Of a DNA stretch of 64,000 bases, positions 32,105-39,927 are shown in pieces. Numbering within the stretch: the stretch's first letter is position 1; each line of letters starts with the position of its first letter. The DNA comes from Halopseudomonas litoralis (GTDB lineage Bacteria > Pseudomonadota > Gammaproteobacteria > Pseudomonadales > Pseudomonadaceae). Below the pieces are notes generated by a model. That model was not told the origin of the DNA. It did no database searches and saw only the letters and a program-made list of their open reading frames with translations. Both the position numbers and the translations under genes were made by a program. The stretch spans positions 992,001-1,056,000 of the forward strand of contig NZ_LT629748.1 of NCBI RefSeq assembly GCF_900105005.1, read 5' to 3'.

Positions 32105-35068
32105 ATGGCAAGCAAATCCCTCGGGGTTTTGACGCTTGATCTAGTCGCCAAGACAGGCGGCTTTGAGCAGGGCATGGACAAGGCGCAGCGCTCCTCCGAG
32201 AAGTGGCGTAAGCGCGTAGATGATGATATGCGTGGAGCCTCCGCCAGTTCGGAAAAGGCGTTCTCGTCTATAGCTGGTAATGCCGCGAAAATGGCGGGAG
32301 CCATTGGCCTAGTTCTGTCGACGCAACAAATTATTGATTATGCAGACGGCTGGTCCGAGCTTAGCGCCCGGGTAGCTAACGTGGTCGGCCCGGGGGGCGA
32401 TGCGGATAGCGTAATGCGGTCCATTGCCACTACGGCGCGTAGCACCTACACATCGCTCAACCAGACAGCCGAAGCTTTCCTGAATAACGCAATGGCGCTG
32501 ACTGAGCTCGGCTACAGCACAGAGCAGCAGTTGCAGGTGTCGGATGCCCTGAACAACGCGCTCGTGATCTCTGCCACCCGCGGGCAGCAGGCCGAGTCGG
32601 TGATGCAGGCGTTGTCCAAGTCCATGGCAGCCGGCGTGCTGCGCGGTGATAACTGGAACACCGTGCTGCAGAGTGGGGGGCGTATTGTCCAGGCACTGGC
32701 TGATGGTCTTGGCGTAACAACTATTGAGTTGCGCAAGATGGCCGAGGACGGCCTGCTAACCACTGAGAAGGTTGTGACCGCGCTGACATCACAGCTGGAA
32801 GTGCTCAGGGCTGAGTCTGACGCAATGGCCGCCGCGGTAGTGGACGGGGTTGGCCAGATCGGTAACTCCTTATTGGCACTGATAGGGATTACTGATCAAA
32901 GCATAGGGGCGAGCGGCTCACTCGCGAATGCTTTGGTAGCTGTGGCCGACGCAATCCGGCCCTTTGATAACGCTGGCAACCTGAAGGCTTGGGCGGAAAA
33001 TCTGCACCTTGTAGCAGATGCAGGCGCGGTAGTTGCTTTGGTAATCGGAAGTCGAGTTGCCGGTGCTGCGACAACATCTGCTTATGCCTTCACTATGGCG
33101 ACTGCGGAGTCCATACGCTACCAGGCAACGCTGGCCCAAATGGCAGGTGTGTCGAACATCACCGCAGCACGTCTGACGGCACTGTCGGTTGCGGCGCGTA
33201 CTGCGTCTGCGGCCATGGCCCTGGTTGGCGGCCCGGTGGGGGCAGTGATCCTGGCGGCGGGTGCACTGACCTACTTTGCAACTCGGGCCAGCGAGGCCGA
33301 GCGGGAAGCCGAAGCGCTGGATGGGCGCATAACCAAGCTGGGCGGCAGCTTCGACAAACTGACTGCAGCCCAGGCATCCGCAGCCATTCTGGATTATGAC
33401 CAGAAGCTGGCGTCGGCCACGCTTACCATGCAAGCCGCCGAGGCCAAGGCGTTCACGCTGCGCCGGAATCTGGAACAGTTCCCTAATTCCAAAAAGGCGG
33501 AACAGTGGGGTACGGATCTGATTCGCGCTGAGGGCGCGGTGGATGACGCTCGCACTGAGGTCGACGCCATCAATTCCAGCCTTGAGCGGCTGAACGGTAT
33601 TGTGCAGGCCGGTGGAGCTGGTGCGCTGGCGGATGATGCCAATGAAGCGTCTGAGGCTTTCCAGAAACTCAACCGCCAGTTGGTCGAGCGTCTGGCTTTG
33701 GTTGGGCTGAGTACTGAGGCCGAGCGGCTGGCCGCCCGCGTAGCTGGTGGCTATGTCGAGGGTCTTGAGGAGGGAGAAGGCGAGCTGCTGGTTGCGATTC
33801 AAAAGCAAATCGACGCCCGTGAAGAATCAATCGCAGCAGAAGAGCGCAGGACGAAAGTCGCAGCGGATGCCAGTAAGGCAGCTGCCCAGGCTGAAAAATC
33901 CCGCCTCGAGGCTATCGCCAACGAGATCACCGCCCTTGAGCGTGCCGCCACTACCTGGGGCATGACATCAGATGAGGTGAAGTTGTACACCCTCGCGGCG
34001 CAAGGCGCATCGGAGGAACAGCAGCTCCAGGCGGCCAACGCTCTGCGCGTAGTTGAATCCCTGAACGCCCAAGCCGAAGCGCACAAGCGGGTTCGGGAAG
34101 AACAGGGCCGCATCAACTCCGAGGCCGTGGGGATCGCTGAGAGCCTCCTGACAGAAGAAGAATCGATACTCGCCAGCTACGATCGGCGGCGGCAGATCAT
34201 TCTGGATAATACCAAGATCACCGGCGAGGCCCAGACCGAGCTGTTGCGCCGGCTGGAAGAAGAGCGAAACGAGCAGCTGATTGAAGTTAATGGCAGCTAC
34301 TGGGAGAAGTGGCTTGCTGGGGCCGAAGAGGCGCTGACAAGTTTTGACGAGCTGGCTGGCAACGTGGTTGAGCAGTTCTCCGGCCAGTTCGGCGATGCGT
34401 TTGAATCCATGGTGTTCGATGCGGAGACCGTGGACGAAGCCATACAGGGCATGGCTGAAAGCATGGCGCGTTCAGTTGTGAATGCGTTGGGGCAGATGGC
34501 TGCGCAATGGCTGGCCTATCAGGCTGTTCAGCTGCTGGTTGGCAAGACGGCCCAGTCAAGCGCCGCCACCGCGATGACCGGTAATGCTTACGCTGGTGTA
34601 ATGCAGGCCGGCATCAGTGCGTTCGCCAGCACGGCAGCTATCCCCATCGTTGGCCCCGTATTAGCCCCCGCCGCGATGGCCGGTGCTATCGCGGCAACAT
34701 CTCCGCTGGCCGCGGCCGTGAGCACGTTCTCGCTGATGGGCATGGCCCACGATGGTATCGACTCGGTACCGCAGACGGGCACCTGGCTGCTTGAGAAGGG
34801 GGAGCGGGTTACCACCGCGGAGACCAGCGCCAAGCTGGATGCCACGCTTGCCCGGGTGGAGGCTGGGCAGACGGGTGGTGGAGGTGCGGGTGGATTACCG
34901 CCAGTGGTCAACATTTACGAGGACGCGAGCAAGGCTGGTCAGAAGCGGAGCTGGGTAGATCAGGACGGGCGACAGGTTCTGGATCTATGGATTGCCGATT
35001 TCATGGGCGAGGGGAAAACCTTCAAAGCGGTGGCCCGAAAAATTGGTGCGAGGGCGGTGGGTGGGTAA
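32105..35068 (+). CDS. Tape measure protein
   Basis: The 987-aa protein sets tail length (lambda gpH role). The N-terminal SLGVLTLDLVAKTGGFEQGM is typical of tape measure proteins. Long helical and coiled-coil stretches follow, with hydrophobic segments near 300-325, 355-395 and 830-900, and a C-terminal Gly-rich region. At the usual ~0.15 nm per residue, a tail of about 150 nm is expected, which suits a siphovirus. It sits directly after an accessory cassette, whereas in lambda it follows gpT. Confidence 0.92.
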   Translation: MASKSLGVLTLDLVAKTGGFEQGMDKAQRSSEKWRKRVDDDMRGASASSEKAFSSIAGNAAKMAGAIGLVLSTQQIIDYADGWSELSARVANVVGPGGDADSVMRSIATTARSTYTSLNQTAEAFLNNAMALTELGYSTEQQLQVSDALNNALVISATRGQQAESVMQALSKSMAAGVLRGDNWNTVLQSGGRIVQALADGLGVTTIELRKMAEDGLLTTEKVVTALTSQLEVLRAESDAMAAAVVDGVGQIGNSLLALIGITDQSIGASGSLANALVAVADAIRPFDNAGNLKAWAENLHLVADAGAVVALVIGSRVAGAATTSAYAFTMATAESIRYQATLAQMAGVSNITAARLTALSVAARTASAAMALVGGPVGAVILAAGALTYFATRASEAEREAEALDGRITKLGGSFDKLTAAQASAAILDYDQKLASATLTMQAAEAKAFTLRRNLEQFPNSKKAEQWGTDLIRAEGAVDDARTEVDAINSSLERLNGIVQAGGAGALADDANEASEAFQKLNRQLVERLALVGLSTEAERLAARVAGGYVEGLEEGEGELLVAIQKQIDAREESIAAEERRTKVAADASKAAAQAEKSRLEAIANEITALERAATTWGMTSDEVKLYTLAAQGASEEQQLQAANALRVVESLNAQAEAHKRVREEQGRINSEAVGIAESLLTEEESILASYDRRRQIILDNTKITGEAQTELLRRLEEERNEQLIEVNGSYWEKWLAGAEEALTSFDELAGNVVEQFSGQFGDAFESMVFDAETVDEAIQGMAESMARSVVNALGQMAAQWLAYQAVQLLVGKTAQSSAATAMTGNAYAGVMQAGISAFASTAAIPIVGPVLAPAAMAGAIAATSPLAAAVSTFSLMGMAHDGIDSVPQTGTWLLEKGERVTTAETSAKLDATLARVEAGQTGGGGAGGLPPVVNIYEDASKAGQKRSWVDQDGRQVLDLWIADFMGEGKTFKAVARKIGARAVGG

Positions 35069-35072
35069 GCGT

Positions 35073-35327
35073 TCAACCACCTGGCTTAAGCCCGGTGGCG
35101 TCGTCGATGTCTATCGAGATTTCGACAAACTCGTCTTCCCCCTTAACGAATTCCATGTCCATGCCGGGAATGAGAGTGTATTTGAAGGTCCATCCCTTCG
35201 ATGTAGTTATTGAGATATGGACGGGGCCTGCGTGACCCGGGAAGCAGATCCTGCCCTCCCCGCCGACAGGTATTGAACGGATCATCTCAGTGATCTGATG
35301 AGACAGTTCTTCAGAGTTATTAAGCAT
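35073..35327 (-). CDS. Reverse-strand prophage accessory gene, unknown function
   Basis: This 84-aa acidic protein starts MLNNSEELSHQITEMIRSIP and continues with a beta-rich GPVHISITTSKGWTFKYTLI. It is encoded against the late operon, between the tape measure and minor tail genes. The ATG follows GGAGAG. A promoter TTGGCT-17-TATCAC lies upstream on the same strand. These features fit a lysogen-expressed moron gene. No family is recognised. Confidence 0.65.
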   Translation of the reverse strand: MLNNSEELSHQITEMIRSIPVGGEGRICFPGHAGPVHISITTSKGWTFKYTLIPGMDMEFVKGEDEFVEISIDIDDATGLKPGG

Positions 35328-35351
35328 GGCCGCTCTCCATTGGTTTAGACA

Positions 35352-35380
35352 GTGATAGCACGAAGCGAATGGATAGCCAA
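35352..35380 (-). promoter_or_regulatory. Promoter of the reverse-strand accessory gene
   Basis: Read on the reverse strand: TTGGCT (35,380-35,375), 17 bp, TATCAC (35,357-35,352), located 25 bp before the start codon at 35,327. Confidence 0.4.
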
Positions 35381-35405
35381 GCTCCCCTTAGCTAGCTTCT
35401 ATGAG

Positions 35406-35428
35406 ATCCCGCCTCGGCGGGATTTTTT
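35406..35428 (+). terminator. Terminator before the minor tail genes
   Basis: ATCCCGC (35,406-35,412), CTCG loop, GCGGGAT (35,417-35,423) and six T. It marks the right edge of the accessory insertion after the tape measure gene. Confidence 0.85.
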
Positions 35429-35458
35429 ATGCCCGCAGAAAAGTGCAGGAAAGCATCC

Positions 35459-35917
35459 ATGATCCAATACCCAGCAGGCCTGCCCTGCTTCGAGCGTACC
35501 GGCTACGGCCTGAAGACCAAAGACCCGCAACTGCGCTCCGAGCTGGAGTCTGGCCGGTCGCGGCCGCGGCGCAAGTTCACCCAAACCCCGACCGCCATCG
35601 AGGTGGTCACCCGGCCCATGAACGATGCCCAGGCCCAGCTGTTCGAGGCTTGGTGGGAGCAGGTGTTGGTCAGCGGTACCAAGTGGGTTGACCTGCCCCT
35701 GAAAACGCCCTTGGGCATGCAGCATTACACGGCTCAGTTTGTCGGCATTTACGACGGCCCGCTGTTGGTGGGCGTCAGCCATTGGCGCTTCAGCTGCACT
35801 GTGGTGCTCCGCAAACGCCCCCTGATCCCAGCCCCCTGGGCCGCACAGGCCCCGGATTGGATCCTGAATGCTGGCAAGTTCGACCGGCTCATGAACGACA
35901 CCTGGCCGGAGGCCTGA
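35459..35917 (+). CDS. Minor tail protein
   Basis: The 152-aa protein (starts MIQYPAGLPCFERTGYGL) sits just after the tape measure module in the place of lambda gpM/L. It contains FEAWWEQVLVSGTKWVDLPL and an HYTAQFVGIYDGPLLVGVSH strand region like other distal-tail or minor tail proteins. I use ATG 35,459 with GGAAAG upstream. The identification rests mainly on position. Confidence 0.75.
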   Translation: MIQYPAGLPCFERTGYGLKTKDPQLRSELESGRSRPRRKFTQTPTAIEVVTRPMNDAQAQLFEAWWEQVLVSGTKWVDLPLKTPLGMQHYTAQFVGIYDGPLLVGVSHWRFSCTVVLRKRPLIPAPWAAQAPDWILNAGKFDRLMNDTWPEA

Positions 35918-35918
35918 C

Positions 35919-36407
35919 ATGGCGACACCCCTTGACACGATATATGCCAGCGGCGGGGAGGCATTGATTGTTTCCCATGAGCTGCAGTGCGACGCGTGGC
36001 CCGGGCCGATCCGGCTGGTGGATGAATACGAAGACCTGGTGCTGGGTTTGGAAGACGGCACGGCGGCGCTGTTCGAGGGTAGCGGCATTGACTTTGCGCT
36101 ACCCAAAACAAACGCCAGTGGCCAGCAGACGATGAGGTTCGCGATCGACAACGTGCGCGGGGAGGCGCAGCAGTTGATTGACTTGGCGATTGAGGCTGGT
36201 GCGCGGGTGGTGATGATTGCGCGCAAGTATGCCGGCGATGACTTGTCAGCGCCGCTGGAGCGGCCAATGCGCTTTACGGTACACAGTTCCGCTATGGCCA
36301 TGAACACCGTGCGCCTGGAGGCAGGTTTCTTCGACATGCTGGGTCGCCGTTGGCCCATCCACTTCTATACCGCGGACGAGTTCCCCGGCGTCACGTACAT
36401 GGTATGA
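35919..36407 (+). CDS. Minor tail protein, DUF1833 family
   Basis: The 162-aa protein begins MATPLDTIYASGGEALIVSH and contains FALPKTNASGQQTMRFAIDN, matching DUF1833 tail proteins that lie between the tape measure and the gpK/gpJ-like genes. It probably belongs to the tail tip. It overlaps the NlpC/P60 gene by 4 nt. Confidence 0.85.
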   Translation: MATPLDTIYASGGEALIVSHELQCDAWPGPIRLVDEYEDLVLGLEDGTAALFEGSGIDFALPKTNASGQQTMRFAIDNVRGEAQQLIDLAIEAGARVVMIARKYAGDDLSAPLERPMRFTVHSSAMAMNTVRLEAGFFDMLGRRWPIHFYTADEFPGVTYMV

Positions 36408-36793
36408 GCACATTACTGCAATACCTGCAGGCACCCTATGTGGTCGGTGCTCGCGGGCCGGATGCTTATGACTGCTGGGGGCAGGTGCGCGAGGTGCGCC
36501 ATTTGCTGTGCGGTAAGTCACTTCTGCCATTGTACCCGGCGGCCAACTGCCGCAACCCGCGGGAGATCACACGCTGCTGGCGGGAGGGCACCGCGCCCAT
36601 GCGCCCCTGCGGGCCAGAGCACGGCGCGATCGCCTCGGTATTTCGCGGCAAGCTGTGCATCCATGTGGCTGTGGTGCTGGCGGTGCCGGAGGGCTTGCGC
36701 GTGCTGGAGACCAATGAGGGGACCGGCGCCCGCATCATGCGGGTGGACGAGTTCGAGCGGCTGTATCTACGGGTGGAGTATCACAATGATTGA
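36404..36793 (+). CDS. NlpC/P60-family tail tip peptidase (gpK-like)
   Basis: The 129-aa C40-type cysteine peptidase is expected to open peptidoglycan locally during DNA entry. Cys24 lies in GPDAYDCWGQV and His87 in KLCIHVAVVL. It corresponds to the C-terminal domain of lambda gpK, without the JAMM domain. I use ATG 36,404, overlapping DUF1833. The end overlaps the central fibre gene by 8 bp. Confidence 0.88.
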   Translation: MSTLLQYLQAPYVVGARGPDAYDCWGQVREVRHLLCGKSLLPLYPAANCRNPREITRCWREGTAPMRPCGPEHGAIASVFRGKLCIHVAVVLAVPEGLRVLETNEGTGARIMRVDEFERLYLRVEYHND

Positions 36794-39700
36794 GATGTAC
36801 CCCAGCTATTTGGATGGCGCCCCGCTGGCCACCTACCGCACCCGCAAGCGCATGACCATCGAGGCGTGGTTGCTGGCCAACATGGACACCTATGCCGACC
36901 GCGATCCGGCGAAGACTGGCCGGATGGTGGTGTTGCTCAATGGTGAAGAAGTGCCGTCGCCGGAGTGGCCGGAAGTGGAGTTTGGGCCGGACGATTACGT
37001 GCGAATCCACCCAGCGGCGCGCAGTGGCGCGGGCAAGGCCTTAGGTGGTTTGCTCAGCGGTGCGTTCAAGGTGCTGGACGTCATGTTCCTGGGCACGCTC
37101 AGTGGCTTGCTTGGCGCCATGACGCCGTCAATGAAAACCAGCAGCAGCCGCCAGTCCCAGGGTGATCGCCTTTCCGAAGCGACCATCAAGACCAACTCGG
37201 CAAAGATCAATACGCCGATCCGGGTGGCCGCTGGTCGCAACCGCATCTACCCGGACATCATCATGCCGCCGCGCCGTTACTTCACCGCGCCGACCGAGCA
37301 GAAGATTGATCTGCTGCTGTGTTTCGGCTGGGGTGACTACGACCTGACCTCAGCTGATCTGCTGATTGGCGATACTCGAGCAATCGCGCTGGGTGAGGAT
37401 TTTCAGTCCACGATCTATTCACCCGGTGCAGACCTGGGCGCAGACGTGCGGCACGAATGGTGGCACCAGGCGCCGGAGGTGGGCGCCAGTAGCAAGGGCA
37501 GCGCCGGTTTGGAGCTGCGCGCCACCTTTGATGTGGACCCCGACCTGCGCGATGTGTCGGAGCTGACATTCACCGACGATGTGGTGTTCATCCCCACCGG
37601 TGCGGGTCAGTACCCTGAAGGCTGGACCAATGGGGCGGTCGTGCGCATCGAGCAGTTCCGGGATTACACGGTGTTGGATGGCATGCGCATCCGTGGCCCG
37701 CTGGGGCAGCTCGCGCCGTTCCCGGGCATGCAGATAGAAATCATCGGGGAGAGCGAAGGGCTGTACCGTGTTGGCACTTACACGCCGTACAGCCCCGAGG
37801 TGCCAGCCGATCCCGGCAGCGCGAGCATGGCGACCGGATCAGCAGCCCCGGCCACCTTTGACTTTGCCGCAGCGCCGGTAACGTTCAACGTGCTGTTCAA
37901 CAACGGGATATTCCCGATCAACCTGGCAGCAGATGTAAGCGATATGACAGGCTTGCTCGCCGCCCTGAGCGCCCAGCTGCCGGCGCAGATTCGCGCGGGG
38001 CAGGTGGGTGACGCGGTGCGGCTCACAGAGCATTCGCCCTACAGCGGCGCGGCCATCACCGTCAGTGCCGGGGCCGGCAGTGTGTTCGGCTCGCTCAGTT
38101 ATGTGGCCGGTACCGCGACCACCGCGGCCCAGCCCGAGGTGGTCGCGCAGATGACCCTGACCTTTGCGGATGGGTCGCCGGTGACCGGTTTGGTGAGCGG
38201 CACCCAGCGCATGGCAATTGGATACGCCGGCCTGCGGTACCGGATTATCGCTGGCGGTGAATACAGTATTGCGGTGGAGCGCCTGACTGATACCGGGGCG
38301 ACCGATGAGGATTGGCCGGGGTTTGACTTCTTTACTGCCGTTGACGCGGTGCTGACGCTCGATGACAGCAGCCTGGAGGGCGACTGGTGCGGGTGGTTCG
38401 CCGTATGCCCGGAGGGGGAGGTGGTCGACGCCATCGAATGGGATGTGTTCTTCCCGGGCGGTCTGATCTACATCAACGACAAGGGCCGCAAGCGGTCACT
38501 GTCGGTTACCTGCGATCTGGAGTGGCGCGAGCTCGGATCCGTCGCCCCAGGTACCCGAATCAGCAAGACCTATACCCAGGCTACTCAGGACCAGATCGGG
38601 TTCACTGAGCGGGAGATCCTGCCGGCCCCGGTACGACCAGAAGTGCGCATGCGGCGTATTGGCGCCAAGTCCACCTCGGTGGGGGCGTCTAATGCGGTGC
38701 AGTGGTACGGATTGAAGGGCCGCATCCCCCGGGCGCCGACCGCCTATGAGGGCGTGACCCTGGCTGCTGTGACCATCGCCGGCGGGGACCGCTTAGCCGC
38801 GCAGGTAGAAAACCGCATCAGTGGCAAGACTACCCTCAAGCTGCCCCTGATGGATGGCGGCTTTGGCCCCACGCGGGACATCGCCCCTTGGGTGCGCTAC
38901 GTGTGCCATAGCGTGGGCTACAGCGATGACGACATCAACATGGCCGAGCTCCGGCGCCTGCATGATATCTGGTCTGCCCGGGGCGATTACTACGACGATA
39001 TGATTGAAGACAACGGAACCGTCAAGCAGGTGCTCAACGACGCCCTGGGCGCAGGCTTTGCCGAGCTGACCGTGCAGCGCGGGCTGATCCATCCCGTGCG
39101 GGACGAGCCGCGGTCTACCTTCGATGACGCCTTCATGTTCAGCGCGCAGAACTACCTGGCCGGCGGTGGCCTGGTGAAGACGACCGAGATGTTCAAGCAC
39201 GACGACTTCGACGGCGTCGACGTGGAGTACATCGACCCGGACACCAACCAGTGGGAGACGGTGAAATGCCGGCTACCCGGTGACCTGGGCCTGCGCGTGG
39301 ACAAGATCCGCGTGCAGGGCGTGAAGGACCGCACCCGCGCCTGGCGTATCGGCATGCGGCACCGCCGAGCGCTGCAGTACCGTCGCACGCAGTTCAGCTG
39401 GTCCACGGAAATGGATCTGTTCAACTGCGGCTACATGAGCTTCGTCTCGCTGACCGACGACGTGCCAGGCTACGGCCAGAGCGCCCTTGTTGAAAACGTG
39501 GAATACCGCGACGGCAAAGCGCTGCTGGAATCCACCGAGCCGCTGCACTGGGAAGAAGGCCAGAGCTACCTCATCGGCTTGCGCCGGCCAGATGGCAAGC
39601 TGTCGGGACCGTACCCAGCCACCCAGGTGGATGAGTACACAGCGCAGATCGACATCCCCGACTTCGACGTGATCCCATACAGCGAAGCACCGGACATCGA

Positions 39701-39854
39701 GCCGACGCACCTACAGTTCGGCCCGGCCCAACGCTGGAGCTACGTGGCCCTGGTGCAAGACGTATCACCCAACGGCCTCACCCAAGCCACCGGCACCGCC
39801 GTCAATTACGACGAACGGGTCTACGCCGACGACGACAACTTCGTACCCGCTTAA
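36786..39854 (+). CDS. Central tail fibre/tip protein (gpJ-like)
   Basis: This 1,022-aa tail tip protein begins MIEMYPSYLDGAPLATYRTR. Within the first 110 residues a short hydrophobic patch (LGGLLSGAFKVLDVMFLGTL) is followed by ATIKTNSAKINTPIRVAAGR, as in host-specificity J-type and MuF-tip proteins. The middle is rich in beta strands and FNIII-like segments. GTGGAG lies 7 nt before ATG 36,786; the longer open frame from 36,438 is an overlap with the peptidase gene. Receptor choice probably also involves the next gene. Confidence 0.88.
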   Translation: MIEMYPSYLDGAPLATYRTRKRMTIEAWLLANMDTYADRDPAKTGRMVVLLNGEEVPSPEWPEVEFGPDDYVRIHPAARSGAGKALGGLLSGAFKVLDVMFLGTLSGLLGAMTPSMKTSSSRQSQGDRLSEATIKTNSAKINTPIRVAAGRNRIYPDIIMPPRRYFTAPTEQKIDLLLCFGWGDYDLTSADLLIGDTRAIALGEDFQSTIYSPGADLGADVRHEWWHQAPEVGASSKGSAGLELRATFDVDPDLRDVSELTFTDDVVFIPTGAGQYPEGWTNGAVVRIEQFRDYTVLDGMRIRGPLGQLAPFPGMQIEIIGESEGLYRVGTYTPYSPEVPADPGSASMATGSAAPATFDFAAAPVTFNVLFNNGIFPINLAADVSDMTGLLAALSAQLPAQIRAGQVGDAVRLTEHSPYSGAAITVSAGAGSVFGSLSYVAGTATTAAQPEVVAQMTLTFADGSPVTGLVSGTQRMAIGYAGLRYRIIAGGEYSIAVERLTDTGATDEDWPGFDFFTAVDAVLTLDDSSLEGDWCGWFAVCPEGEVVDAIEWDVFFPGGLIYINDKGRKRSLSVTCDLEWRELGSVAPGTRISKTYTQATQDQIGFTEREILPAPVRPEVRMRRIGAKSTSVGASNAVQWYGLKGRIPRAPTAYEGVTLAAVTIAGGDRLAAQVENRISGKTTLKLPLMDGGFGPTRDIAPWVRYVCHSVGYSDDDINMAELRRLHDIWSARGDYYDDMIEDNGTVKQVLNDALGAGFAELTVQRGLIHPVRDEPRSTFDDAFMFSAQNYLAGGGLVKTTEMFKHDDFDGVDVEYIDPDTNQWETVKCRLPGDLGLRVDKIRVQGVKDRTRAWRIGMRHRRALQYRRTQFSWSTEMDLFNCGYMSFVSLTDDVPGYGQSALVENVEYRDGKALLESTEPLHWEEGQSYLIGLRRPDGKLSGPYPATQVDEYTAQIDIPDFDVIPYSEAPDIEPTHLQFGPAQRWSYVALVQDVSPNGLTQATGTAVNYDERVYADDDNFVPA

Positions 39855-39927
39855 ACCCTAACCCTTAACACAACACGCAGACACGGCCATTGACGCTGTG
39901 GGCTTCGCTCTGTCTGGAGATTGATAC

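Noticed and set aside
34987..35235. Forward frames at the end of the tape measure gene
   Set aside because: They start inside the tape measure gene without ribosome sites and lie opposite a better supported reverse gene.
39854..39872. Telomere-like AAACCCTAACCC stretch after the gpJ-like gene
   Set aside because: Only one and a half units, not related to the iterons beyond CCCTA; probably chance.
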